Shown: positions 46,113-55,136 of the stretch, piece after piece
Layout: each line of letters starts with the position of its first letter
How positions within the stretch are numbered: the first letter of the stretch is position 1
NCBI RefSeq assembly: GCF_014695915.1
Contig: NZ_JACJPF010000098.1
Coordinates: forward strand, 1-64,000
DNA: 64,000 nt
Direction of reading: 5' to 3'
Source: Trichocoleus sp. FACHB-40
GTDB taxonomy: Bacteria; Cyanobacteriota; Cyanobacteriia; Cyanobacteriales; FACHB-T130
Made by a program: the position numbers and the translations under genes
The notes under the pieces: model-generated
What the model saw: the letters and a program-made list of their open reading frames with translations, nothing else
Told to the model about the DNA's origin: nothing
Databases searched by the model: none

Positions 46113-47135
46113 ATGCAATATCGATTCGAGTTTCGTCCTTATCAGCGGCAATTTGCGCGATCGCTTTCCACTAATCATGGCACTTGGAACATCCGCGAAG
46201 GCATGATCATTCGCCTCACCGATGAAAATGGGCAAGTCGGTTGGGGTGAAGTTGCCCCTTTGCCCTGGTTTGGTTCCGAAACTCTAGAACAAGCCTTAGA
46301 TTTCTGCCGCCAAGTGGGAGAGAAAATTACCGCCGAGGCGATTTTCAACCTCCCTGCTGAACTCCCCGCCTGTCAATTTGGCTTCGAGTCCGCTTGGGAA
46401 GATACACATTTTTTGGATAAGGCACTAACCCCCCAACCCTCCTTCCCTTCAAGGGAAGGGGGGAAATTGAAAGCCCCTCTGCTTGTAGGAAAGGGGTTGG
46501 GGGAGATGTTCTATAGTGGCTTATTACCAGCTGGAGAAGCTGCCTTACATCAATGGCAGACACTCTGGAACCAAGGATATCGCACCTTCAAATGGAAAAT
46601 CGGTGTCGCCTCAATTGAAGAAGAACTAAATATTTTTCACCAGCTAATTCAAGCATTACCGCAAGAGGCAAAATTGCGATTAGATGCCAATGGCGGACTT
46701 AGCTGGAATGAGGCAAACGAATGGTTGAAAGAATGCGCTTGTGTTGAGATTATCGAATTTCTGGAACAACCGTTAAGAGTTGGCGAAGAAACTGCTATGG
46801 GGGAATTACGCGATCGCTATTCTATCCCCATTGCCTTAGATGAATCAATTGCCACACTCAACCAAATACAAGCTTCCTACCGCAACGGTTGGCGAGGAAT
46901 ATTTGTAATTAAACCCTCCATAGTTGGTTCCCCCAGTCGTTTGCGACAATTTTGCCAACAACATCACATCGACGCAGTTTTTTCCTCAGTCTTTGAAACC
47001 GCCATTGGAAGACAAGCCGCACTCAAACTAGCAGCTGAATTATCCTCTCCACATCGTACAGTTGGTTTTGGCATCAACCACTGGTTTAACGAAGATGAAG
47101 AAACTACCTTTGAAGACTTATGGAAACGCCTTTAG
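46113..47135 (+). CDS. menC: o-Succinylbenzoate synthase
   Basis: Enolase-superfamily dehydratase giving OSB in the phylloquinone pathway. The 340-aa protein has the catalytic lysine region TFKWKIG, metal ligands in RLDANGGLSWNEA, EFLEQPL and ALDESI, and the second Lys in FVIKPSIVGS. Residues about 105-131 (LTPQPSFPSREGGKLKAPLL and on) are a repeat-derived insert that lengthens the N-terminal capping domain. It overlaps menE by 16 bp. Confidence 0.94.
   Translation: MQYRFEFRPYQRQFARSLSTNHGTWNIREGMIIRLTDENGQVGWGEVAPLPWFGSETLEQALDFCRQVGEKITAEAIFNLPAELPACQFGFESAWEDTHFLDKALTPQPSFPSREGGKLKAPLLVGKGLGEMFYSGLLPAGEAALHQWQTLWNQGYRTFKWKIGVASIEEELNIFHQLIQALPQEAKLRLDANGGLSWNEANEWLKECACVEIIEFLEQPLRVGEETAMGELRDRYSIPIALDESIATLNQIQASYRNGWRGIFVIKPSIVGSPSRLRQFCQQHHIDAVFSSVFETAIGRQAALKLAAELSSPHRTVGFGINHWFNEDEETTFEDLWKRL
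46427..46505. repeat. Palindromic repeat inside menC
   Basis: CCCTTCAAGGG lies within AACCCCCCAACCCTCCTTCC...GGAAGGGGGG, followed by a second half with CCCCTCTGCTTGTAGGAAAG. It has the same build as the intergenic copy at 23262-23336, in frame and 79 bp long. Confidence 0.8.
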
Positions 47136-48490
47136 AATATCTCAAAAAACGTACTGACGATGATTGGCTAATTGGTGAAGACAGTCGCCAATTTACCAGC
47201 CTAGCCGAACAGTTATTTCTTCAATTAATCCAAGAAAATCAGCCAAAAATATTACTATCAGAACCAGAACCAATAAAATTTATCGCCAGCTTCGTTGCCG
47301 CCGTAGCCGCCGGTTGTCCAGTTTTTATCTGCAATCCCAACTGGGTAAAACAGGAATGGCAACAAGTTCTAGATTTAGTCCAACCAGACATAATTTTAGG
47401 CCAAGATATAGCAACCGACAGACATCAAAGATATTCCTCAATCCCTAATCCCCAATCCCCTGTCCCAAATTCCATCATGATTCCCACAGGTGGTTCATCA
47501 GGCAAGATTAGATTTGCAATTCACACCTGGGAAACATTAATGGCCTCCGTACAAGGTTTTAAAAAATATTTTCAATTAACTCAAGTCAATTCTTTCTGCG
47601 TACTGCCGCTGTATCATGTCAGCGGATTAATGCAATTTATGCGCTCCTTCACCTCTGGAGGAAAATTGGTAATTCGACCATTGAAAGCATTAGAAGCAGG
47701 AGAAAAATGTAACATTGAAGCATCCGAATTTTTTATATCTTTAGTACCAACCCAGCTACAACGTCTCCTACAGAATCCAGAATTAGCTGCCTGGTTATCC
47801 CATTTTCAGACAGTCCTATTGGGAGGCGCACCCGCTTGGCAGGAACTTCTGGAACAGGCGAGACACCAAAACATTCGGCTAGCACCCACCTATGGCATGA
47901 CAGAAACCGCCTCACAGATTGCCACTCTCAAACCAGAAGAATTCCTCAAAGGTAACAACAGCTCTGGTCAAATTTTACCTCATGTTAAAGTAACAATTCG
48001 CAGCCCCAATAACGAAATATTAGACATCAATAATGCAGGAATTATTACCATCCAGACTAATTCCTTAGCACATGGTTACTATCCAGAAACGTTCCCAAAT
48101 AACCATAAGTTCCAAGTAGATGACATAGGCTTCATTGATAAACAAGGTGACATAAACATCATTGGACGTAACAGCAATAAAATCATCACAGGTGGCGAAA
48201 ACGTGTTTCCCTCCGAGATAGAAGCCGCAATTAGAGCCACAGGGTTAGTTGCCGATATTTGCATCATTGGCTTACCAGATTCCCATTGGGGAGAAATCGT
48301 AACAGCAATTTACATCCCCAGTAATCCCGAAATTTCTACTAACACCTTGCAAACCGCAATCGAGAATAAACTTAGTAAATTCAAACGTCCCAAACAGTGG
48401 ATTCCAGTAAAGACCTTACCACGCAATTCTCAAGGCAAAATAAACCTTGAACAACTACAAAAAATAGCTACAACAAACACACCAGCCTAA
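47120..48490 (+). CDS. menE: o-Succinylbenzoate--CoA ligase
   Basis: AMP-forming acyl-CoA ligase (ANL superfamily) that activates OSB. The 456-aa protein has the ATP loop [13 protein letters not shown], the A4-A5 region [16 protein letters not shown], and the ending [21 protein letters not shown] with the lysine region [14 protein letters not shown]. Residues about 107-118 ([12 protein letters not shown]) read as a translated low-complexity repeat. It is convergent with a thioesterase gene, overlapping by 4 bp. Confidence 0.94.
   Translation: METPLEYLKKRTDDDWLIGEDSRQFTSLAEQLFLQLIQENQPKILLSEPEPIKFIASFVAAVAAGCPVFICNPNWVKQEWQQVLDLVQPDIILGQDIATDRHQRYSSIPNPQSPVPNSIMIPTGGSSGKIRFAIHTWETLMASVQGFKKYFQLTQVNSFCVLPLYHVSGLMQFMRSFTSGGKLVIRPLKALEAGEKCNIEASEFFISLVPTQLQRLLQNPELAAWLSHFQTVLLGGAPAWQELLEQARHQNIRLAPTYGMTETASQIATLKPEEFLKGNNSSGQILPHVKVTIRSPNNEILDINNAGIITIQTNSLAHGYYPETFPNNHKFQVDDIGFIDKQGDINIIGRNSNKIITGGENVFPSEIEAAIRATGLVADICIIGLPDSHWGEIVTAIYIPSNPEISTNTLQTAIENKLSKFKRPKQWIPVKTLPRNSQGKINLEQLQKIATTNTPA
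47440..47472. repeat. Low-complexity repeat inside menE
   Basis: CCCTAATCCCCAATCCCCTG is the type found in intergenic spacers such as 34846-34937, here in frame within MenE. Confidence 0.6.
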
Positions 48491-48939
48491 ATCCCATCCC
48501 TCTGCGTCCTCTGCGCCTCAGGGGTTCCTTCCTCCTGCTCCCCCCACTCACGCAACCATCTCACAATCTCCGCAGAAAACTCTTTTCTACTTTTACTAAC
48601 CGCATCAATACAAACGTGTCTAGTAATTGCCTTAGCGACTATGTTATCAGCGACAACAAACTGATAACCAACTTCAAATTTCTCGCTACTCAAATACTTA
48701 CACATTAACTTAATAAATATCTCGTCCCCGCAAAACATCGGACGAAAAAAATCTACACTAGCATGAACAATAGGAATAGCAACAGACGAATTACTAAAGA
48801 ACACCTTAAGATTAATACCAGATGCCGCCAAAGACTGCTCATAAGCTTCGTGGCACATTGCTAAAACATTAGCAAAGTAAACAACACCGGCTGCATCAGT
48901 ATCTTGAAACCGAATTGTGCGAGTGTAATTAAATGTCAT
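48487..48939 (-). CDS. 1,4-dihydroxy-2-naphthoyl-CoA thioesterase
   Basis: Hot-dog-fold acyl-CoA hydrolase of 150 aa, which in cyanobacteria releases DHNA from DHNA-CoA before prenylation. The signature [24 protein letters not shown] has the catalytic Asp. Position next to menE supports the assignment. The last 15 or so residues ([14 protein letters not shown]) are encoded by a dispersed repeat (48501-48527) and look added. Confidence 0.88.
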   Translation of the reverse strand: MTFNYTRTIRFQDTDAAGVVYFANVLAMCHEAYEQSLAASGINLKVFFSNSSVAIPIVHASVDFFRPMFCGDEIFIKLMCKYLSSEKFEVGYQFVVADNIVAKAITRHVCIDAVSKSRKEFSAEIVRWLREWGEQEEGTPEAQRTQRDGI

Positions 48940-48951
48940 TTATCGATTTGA

Positions 48952-51123
48952 TTACCATGTACTAATAATATTTTCTAATTCCTCAACATTTAGACAATCC
49001 ATAGCAAATGCCTTAGAAAGCAGATTTTGAGGAATAAATTCATCATATTTTTGCAATTTTAAAGGTTCTTCAGCAGCAACTAAATCATGCGATGAAATCC
49101 TTTGATTGCCAAAAGAAAGGATTTCATCACAAAGTTCTTGAGATTGGCTTTTACCTAACTTAACTGTTAGATAATAAGGAGCCTTACCTCCTATACGTTT
49201 AATATCCAGTGACTCTCGGCAAAAGAAATTCAAAAACCTTTCCAAAGTGCGGTAGGTGACAGTACCCATCCAAGGAAAAATGCAGCAAGTATTACCTTCT
49301 ATTAAAACTATATTATTTCTTTGCAATCCAGCACTTCTAGCTAGTTCTCGAACTGTATTCAAACGTTTTTTAGCATTATTTTTTAAATAGATATATTGAG
49401 TATCTTCAAAAAGAACCTGTCGCATCCGTTGCAGAACTTTCGTATGAATATTGCTACTGCCACCATACCAAGAAATACTAGACTGGCCCTTAACTTGTTT
49501 TACAAAAACATTTCTTGATTTTAAACAAACATCTATAACTTCCCAACTTCTGCCTGCCAAGGCAAACAAATTACCAACAGGGGGAGCCATAACAATACTG
49601 CCGATTGCCATAGAGTCGTCCCTGACGACATACTCAATAGTGTCTGAGAATACAGCATAAAAATGAAAATTTTTGACAATTTTCTCCCCTGCCATACCAA
49701 TAATTAATTCTCCCTGTCCAGTCTGCTGAATATGCTCAATTTCAATCAAGTGATGCAGCAACTGCCGGAAATCATCTTTGGATATAGCAGCAAAGGGTGG
49801 TAAGGATAAAACTTGCTGAGCAAGAGCCGCGGGTGAGAGTTCACCCATCGCCATCAAAATGCTCATTGTTTGGTGATAAAGAAGGCTTAACGGGTATTTA
49901 ACAGGCTTGATTGGCTCAATCCAACGTTCTTCCAAGTAAAGTTGAATAATAGCTATAGATTGCAACAGTTGCCAGGGAATTTGTTTCGGAAGTGATTCCT
50001 CACCTGATGGCTCATCTTCCGCACAAACAAACCGCATATCTGCTGCACTACCTCGCCTTCCCGAACGTCCCAACCTCTGCAAGAAACTAGACACAGAAAG
50101 AGGTGCTTCTAACTGAATTACCCGCTGTAATTGACCTATATCAATCCCTAATTCAAGGGTGACTGTTGCAGCAGTAACAGATGCGGTTTTTTTATCACGC
50201 ATCGCGTCCTCAGCAGCTTCCCTTAAAGAGGCAGAAATACTGCCATGATGGACGTGATAAATATCTGGTAATCCTTCAGATTCGGCAATTTGTCGTAGAT
50301 TAGCGATAACCGATTCTGTATCAGAGCGATTATTAGCGAAAATTAAACACTTTCGGGATTTGGTATTATCAAAAATATGCTTATAGTAAGGATTAATAAA
50401 TGATTCATCAGCATTATCTGAAATATAAAAATGTTCTAAAGCTAAGTTGACTTTCCGTTGTCCACCATCGATATCAGGAGTAATGACTGGAGTTTCGGTT
50501 CCTGAACGAAGCCAATCTTCAGCTATGGAATAATCGCCAAGGGTCGCAGATAAACCAATCCGACGCGGCGTTTTTTTTACGAATTTTGATAGGCGTGCTA
50601 ACTGGCAAAGAATTTGGCAACCGCGTTCGGAACCCATAAAGGCATGGATTTCATCAATGATGATAAAGCGCAAATCTCCGAATAGACGAACCAGTTCTTT
50701 ATTTTTATTAATTAACAAGCTTTCTAAAGATTCTGGAGTAATTTGCAGAACGCCTTTAGGATCTCTTATTAGCAGTTCCTTACGACTTGAGGAGACATCG
50801 CCGTGCCAGTGCCAAACAGGAATATCGGCTTCTTTTAATATGTCATTTAGACGCTCAAATTGGTCGTTAATTAGCGCTTTAATAGGACTGATATAGAGTG
50901 CGCCGATAGTTATGGATGGATTCTGATGTAGTAAGGTAAGAACTGGCAGAAAAGCAGCTTCTGTTTTTCCCGAAGATGTTCCCGCAGCAAGCAATAGGTG
51001 AACATCTGTGTCAAAAATTACCCGACTAGCTTCTATTTGAACGTGCCTTAATTCCGTCCAATCGTGAGTGTAGATATATTCTTGAATAAATGGCGCTAAC
51101 CTATCAAAAGGCTGTTTACTCAT
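48952..51123 (-). CDS. Lhr-like superfamily 2 helicase
   Basis: A 723-aa ATP-dependent DNA or RNA helicase. Motif I is AAGTSSGKT (46-54), motif II DEIH (157-160), motif III LSATLGD (191-197), and motif VI QRLGRSGRRG (349-358). A winged-helix-type region and a C-terminal beta-rich part follow, as in Lhr-like proteins. The chain is intact. It is last of the minus-strand run DUF815 - coiled coil - DUF2791 - helicase. Its partners (a BrxD-like ATPase and a TerB-C-like protein) recall helicases of BREX and Ter-type systems; this role is inferred from neighbours. It begins 137 bp after the ATPase gene. Confidence 0.9.
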   Translation of the reverse strand: MSKQPFDRLAPFIQEYIYTHDWTELRHVQIEASRVIFDTDVHLLLAAGTSSGKTEAAFLPVLTLLHQNPSITIGALYISPIKALINDQFERLNDILKEADIPVWHWHGDVSSSRKELLIRDPKGVLQITPESLESLLINKNKELVRLFGDLRFIIIDEIHAFMGSERGCQILCQLARLSKFVKKTPRRIGLSATLGDYSIAEDWLRSGTETPVITPDIDGGQRKVNLALEHFYISDNADESFINPYYKHIFDNTKSRKCLIFANNRSDTESVIANLRQIAESEGLPDIYHVHHGSISASLREAAEDAMRDKKTASVTAATVTLELGIDIGQLQRVIQLEAPLSVSSFLQRLGRSGRRGSAADMRFVCAEDEPSGEESLPKQIPWQLLQSIAIIQLYLEERWIEPIKPVKYPLSLLYHQTMSILMAMGELSPAALAQQVLSLPPFAAISKDDFRQLLHHLIEIEHIQQTGQGELIIGMAGEKIVKNFHFYAVFSDTIEYVVRDDSMAIGSIVMAPPVGNLFALAGRSWEVIDVCLKSRNVFVKQVKGQSSISWYGGSSNIHTKVLQRMRQVLFEDTQYIYLKNNAKKRLNTVRELARSAGLQRNNIVLIEGNTCCIFPWMGTVTYRTLERFLNFFCRESLDIKRIGGKAPYYLTVKLGKSQSQELCDEILSFGNQRISSHDLVAAEEPLKLQKYDEFIPQNLLSKAFAMDCLNVEELENIISTW

Positions 51124-51159
51124 AAGCTATATTTGACTTTTAGTTTCTGCTCTCTTGTT

Positions 51160-51250
51160 TCTCTTCACTTCGGGCCATATAGCGAAGAGAGCGCATGGCT
51201 ACGCTAATGCGTCTAAGCGCTAACGTGCAGGCTCCGCCAACGCGGTTCAT
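51160..51250. repeat. Dispersed repeat between ATPase and helicase
   Basis: CTCTTCACTTCGGGCCATATAGCGAAGAG forms a hairpin (arms CTCTTC and GAAGAG), followed by GCGCATGGCTACGCTAATGC and GCAGGCTCCGCCAACGCG, words that occur often in cyanobacterial intergenic repeats. Confidence 0.65.
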
Positions 51251-51260
51251 TCCTCTTAAC

Positions 51261-52583
51261 TCATAAAGTAAATTCTGCAAATTCGTTATCCCCATCCACA
51301 TCTGAATTTTTGCTTGGAGGAGTGGGTTTAAAATTGTCCCCGCGAATCAGTTCATTAAAAGAAATGTCTGGATTTTGTTGCATGATGTTTAAGATACTGA
51401 TGAAATCGCGGACAACTTCGCGGGGTGTCAAAAATTTTTCAGCACCTAAACGATTGACAACCTCTTGCATAAATTCTTGCAATTCGCTGGGTTTAAGAGT
51501 TTTATTATAGTTGTAATGGGCAGCATGAACATCAACCAATCTATACAAAAGTTCCGATATATTTTGGGAAGTTAATGTTTCTAGCTGGATGACTGGTGCT
51601 GAGATATCTTTATGACCGTTTTTAACACGACTGCTTAAACGCGATCGCAAGGCTTCATCACTATACAACCCCCGGCGTTTGTCTTCCACAAATTCTGGCG
51701 TACCACCCAGATAAATCCCTAGATTTTCTGCTCTTCCCTGCATCGTGTCGTTGAACATAGCCAGCAGCTTGTCGTAATTTTTCTGACGGGAAGCTGTATG
51801 AGTAATCTTGTATAAATGTACAGCCTCATCCAGCAAAATTAAAAGTCCTTTGTAACCGATGTCATAAATAAACTTAGCAAATAATTTTAGGTAATCATAC
51901 CATGTTTCATCATCAATAATGACGCGCACACCCAGGGCTGATTTTGCCTCAGTTTTAGTACCAAATTCTCCCCGCAACCACCTCAGTGCAGCTTCTTTTT
52001 TATCATCATCATCCAAGCGATAGCCGCGCCAATAAGCGATGATAACATTGGCAAAGTCAAACCCATGAACTAAGCCTTCTACGTCCTTAACTACTTCCCT
52101 AATTCTCGTTTCTACTAAATCGTCAAAGCCGCTGTCATTGGGACGCATATCGTTATCTTGGGCGACTTGGTTTTGAATCCCATTAATCCAGCCTTCTAAA
52201 ATTGGTGTTAAAGCACCACCTTCAGGACGAATTTTTGTAGAAAAATTCTGCATTAATTCTCGATAAGTTGCTACACCTTTACCGTCAGTTCCTGTTAGCC
52301 TGCGTTCTGGAGATAAGTCAGCATCAGCTACCACAAAACCTTTCTCCATAGCGTAGTTGCGAATCAGTTGCAGCATAAAGCTTTTACCTGAACCGTAGCG
52401 TCCCACTATGAAGCGAAATGCTGCACTACCTTCGCCAATATTATCCAGATCCTGTAAAACAGCTTTAACTTCTTTTTCTCTACCTACAGCAATATATTCC
52501 AGACCAATTCTAGGCACAACTCCTGCACCAACTGAACTGATTAAGGCATTAGATATTCTTTTGGTAATTTTAAGTTTTGTCAT
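51261..52583 (-). CDS. DUF2791 P-loop ATPase (BrxC/BrxD-like)
   Basis: A 440-aa STAND/AAA-like ATPase. Walker A is GRYGSGKS (61-68) and Walker B LLILLDEA (247-254). The typical opening is AVGREKEVKAVLQDLDNI and the hallmark VADADLSPERRLTG. PF10923 proteins are known as BrxD-type components of BREX and as partners of TerB-domain and helicase genes. The ATG at 52583 is preferred; the longer frame from 52655 begins inside a palindromic repeat. It lies 85 bp after the coiled-coil gene and 137 bp before the helicase gene. Confidence 0.9.
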   Translation of the reverse strand: MTKLKITKRISNALISSVGAGVVPRIGLEYIAVGREKEVKAVLQDLDNIGEGSAAFRFIVGRYGSGKSFMLQLIRNYAMEKGFVVADADLSPERRLTGTDGKGVATYRELMQNFSTKIRPEGGALTPILEGWINGIQNQVAQDNDMRPNDSGFDDLVETRIREVVKDVEGLVHGFDFANVIIAYWRGYRLDDDDKKEAALRWLRGEFGTKTEAKSALGVRVIIDDETWYDYLKLFAKFIYDIGYKGLLILLDEAVHLYKITHTASRQKNYDKLLAMFNDTMQGRAENLGIYLGGTPEFVEDKRRGLYSDEALRSRLSSRVKNGHKDISAPVIQLETLTSQNISELLYRLVDVHAAHYNYNKTLKPSELQEFMQEVVNRLGAEKFLTPREVVRDFISILNIMQQNPDISFNELIRGDNFKPTPPSKNSDVDGDNEFAEFTL

Positions 52584-52623
52584 GGATTTAACATGAGTTG
52601 ATAAGTAATTATTTACCATCCTC

Positions 52624-52672
52624 TGTAGAGTGGGCATTGCCCACAATAACACCATTGGAGGACATTGCCTAC
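52624..52672. repeat. Palindromic repeat at the coiled-coil/ATPase junction
   Basis: The perfect palindrome GTGGGCATTGCCCAC is bracketed by TGTAG and CTACA. It overlaps the stop codon of the coiled-coil gene. Confidence 0.7.
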
Positions 52673-53715
52673 AAAATTATATTTTTAACTTTTGTTAAAT
52701 ATTCCTGTGCGATCGCTGGCGGAACCGACACCGATCCAGGCTCTATAATCAGATCACCAATTGTATCCATAGCAAGCTCATTTATACCATCAATTAAGAG
52801 TTGGGGCATTGTGATATTTTCTTCGGCAATTTTTTTTATTGTTCCACCTGGATTATTTTGCTCTAAAATTGCTTTGAGTATTTGAATATCATCATCACTA
52901 AGTCTTGCTTTTAACTCAGCCCATTCTGAAGGTATTTCCTCTAGTTTAGTTTTTGTTTCGCGAAAAGACGTTTTCTGACGCGACTTTTCCTTTGGCTGTT
53001 TTATTTCGTAAATTTGGAACTGTAATTGCCTAAGCTCTAATTGTAAAGATAGCAAAGATTGATTTAGCTCAGCTTTCTGCATCTCAAAAGCCTGAATTTG
53101 AGTTTGCAAGTTTTCGGCTTCTGATTGTAAGGGACGTTTTTGCTTTTTTAAGTTTGTTATCTCCTGCTCTAAGACGCTCTTTTCCTTTTGATTTTCTGTG
53201 AATTGAGCTTGCATTTTGCTGAGATCGGAGCGTAGAGAACTCAAACTTAATTCTGTTTTTTGTTTTTCTGATGTTACAGCCAGCAGCGATTGATTTAGTT
53301 CAGTTTTTTGCGTTTCCATAACTTGAACTTGAGTTTGGAGAATAAAACCTTGATCTTCTAACTGGTGCCTATAGGCTCCTAAATTGGCTATCTCCCGATT
53401 CAGCACATCCCTTTGGTTATGTCTTTCGGTAACTTGGAGATTTAGTTGATTGAGACTGGACTGCAAATAATAAAGATGCTCCTCTAAATCTTGTCTTTCT
53501 CCATCTATAGCTTGAATTTCGTTTAGGAGAAAATTCTTTTGCTTCCTTTGTTTATTTTCTACAACTAAAGTTCCCGCATAAGTAGCAGGTACAGTAATTA
53601 CCCCTGTAAGCAGCGCTCTCCCGAAGTCTCGGTTAGCAATAAGTCCAATAAAAAAGCTTACGCTGAAGGCAACTGACGAGAGTAAAATTCGATTACTTAG
53701 CTTTGTGGATCGCAT
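52669..53715 (-). CDS. Membrane-anchored coiled-coil protein with TerB-C-like C-terminus
   Basis: A 348-aa protein. Two hydrophobic segments (about residues 10-25 and 34-50) form an N-terminal hairpin anchor. Residues about 55-245 are a long coiled coil (heptads with repeated LNQSLL and KQKTEL). The end (about 263-348) reads LSDDDIQILKAILEQNN, then INELAMDTIGDLIIEPGSVSV, a pattern that closely recalls the TerB-C terminal module, where a helix pair precedes INEWAFDxxxEPLIEE-type text. The TerB-N and TerB metal-binding parts are absent. It sits directly upstream of the DUF2791 gene. The domain name is my reading by eye. Confidence 0.75.
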   Translation of the reverse strand: MRSTKLSNRILLSSVAFSVSFFIGLIANRDFGRALLTGVITVPATYAGTLVVENKQRKQKNFLLNEIQAIDGERQDLEEHLYYLQSSLNQLNLQVTERHNQRDVLNREIANLGAYRHQLEDQGFILQTQVQVMETQKTELNQSLLAVTSEKQKTELSLSSLRSDLSKMQAQFTENQKEKSVLEQEITNLKKQKRPLQSEAENLQTQIQAFEMQKAELNQSLLSLQLELRQLQFQIYEIKQPKEKSRQKTSFRETKTKLEEIPSEWAELKARLSDDDIQILKAILEQNNPGGTIKKIAEENITMPQLLIDGINELAMDTIGDLIIEPGSVSVPPAIAQEYLTKVKNIIL

Positions 53716-53762
53716 ATTGCTTGTTGTTGGCTCCAGTCAGCAGTTTCCAACTTTTTACATTA

Positions 53763-55067
53763 TTATGTGTTTACGGTTAAATCGGCTTTGAGAAAGTCAA
53801 TAAATTGTCGTGCTGTGCGCCCAGAACGCCCGTTGTGACGAGTTGCCCACTGGAGGGCGCGATATTCTAAATCTTTCTGGGTGAGGGGAATTTCCGCTTG
53901 GGCGGCAAGATGTCGGATAATGTTTAAATAGGTATTCTGATCGGCTGGTTCAAAGGTTAAAGTAAGACCAAAGCGATCGCTAAACGAAAGTTTTTCCTGC
54001 ACCGTATCCCAAGCATGGATTTCTTCATTGTCTCGCGTGAGCGGGCGATCACCAAAAAATTCTCGAATCAAGTGGCGGCGATTGGAAGTCGCATATACCA
54101 CCACATTTTGCGATCGCGCAGTTAAATTACCCTCCAACACAACTTTAAGCGCTTTGAAAGCGTCGTCATCTTCCTCAAAGGAGAGATCGTCAACAAAAAT
54201 AACGAATTTCTGAGGAACACCCCGCAGCTGCTCCACAATTTCTGACAAATCTCTCAAGTCAGATTTAGCCACTTCCACAAGGCGCAAATTTCCAGTACCC
54301 GACTCATTTAACAACCCCTTCACCAAAGAAGATTTGCCACTGCCACGACTGCCATACAGCAAAACGTGCAAGGCTGGATAACCAGCAAGTAAAAATTTTG
54401 TATTCTTCAGCAAAGCGTCTCGCTGAGACTCGTAGCCGACTAATTCCGTAAGCTTTACAGGATCGGGATGCCTAATTCCCACCAGTTGCCCCGATTGCCA
54501 GCGAAAAGCCCGATACTCAGCAAACAGTCCCGTGCCGTAGTCGTGGTAATGAGTTGCCAGATATTCCAGCGCCTCTGCCCAATTTTCTAAAATTTGGAAT
54601 TTATCCCGGATGGGCAACTCATGAATCGCCCCTACTATCCCATCCTGCTGCTGGTTCCAGGCAACGGGAGCAGCAGGCAGCTTAGCGGCAGCTTGCACCC
54701 ACCTACTCAACTGGTCGCTACTGCAATTGTAGAGGCTCTGCAAGGCTTGTAAATCATGCTGGGCAGCTGCTACCAGAGCTGGAGACAGTAAAGATGCCTG
54801 CTGGACTTGCCTGGTAAAAGGATTATCGGTTCTGAGGATTTGCGTAATCAGGTAGTTTTCCCAGCTTTGATTTTTGGCGGCTAAAGCTTGAAACCAACTA
54901 CCGTAAGCTTGCAGGCAAACCAGCCCATCGGTGTCGGCATCGCATAAGGCTTGCAGCAGATTCAGGAAAGCCGAACCCACTTCACCCGCAAGAACGGATT
55001 TATAGAGTAACAGGGACGCAGCTTGGCGTTGCAGGAATTTGATTGAAGCGATCGCTTGAGTATCCAT
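53763..55067 (-). CDS. DUF815 AAA+ ATPase
   Basis: A 434-aa ATPase (ATG at 55067 next to an upstream TTG). The N-terminal half is helical. Walker A (GSRGSGKS, about residues 239-246) and Walker B (FVIFVDDLSFE) are followed by the sensor YATSNRRHLIREFFGDR, typical of DUF815. Its substrate is unknown. It lies 47 bp upstream of the coiled-coil gene, so it could be first in the same transcript or just an older neighbour. Confidence 0.88.
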   Translation of the reverse strand: MDTQAIASIKFLQRQAASLLLYKSVLAGEVGSAFLNLLQALCDADTDGLVCLQAYGSWFQALAAKNQSWENYLITQILRTDNPFTRQVQQASLLSPALVAAAQHDLQALQSLYNCSSDQLSRWVQAAAKLPAAPVAWNQQQDGIVGAIHELPIRDKFQILENWAEALEYLATHYHDYGTGLFAEYRAFRWQSGQLVGIRHPDPVKLTELVGYESQRDALLKNTKFLLAGYPALHVLLYGSRGSGKSSLVKGLLNESGTGNLRLVEVAKSDLRDLSEIVEQLRGVPQKFVIFVDDLSFEEDDDAFKALKVVLEGNLTARSQNVVVYATSNRRHLIREFFGDRPLTRDNEEIHAWDTVQEKLSFSDRFGLTLTFEPADQNTYLNIIRHLAAQAEIPLTQKDLEYRALQWATRHNGRSGRTARQFIDFLKADLTVNT

Positions 55068-55136
55068 CAATTACCAGAGTGATCTACCGAGAGCTATGGT
55101 AAATTGTCTGCCGACCCTAAAAATAGGTTTGCACTA

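Noticed and set aside
48952-52583. A complete BREX locus
   Set aside because: The ATPase and helicase are BREX-type, but PglX, PglZ, BrxC and BrxL genes are absent.
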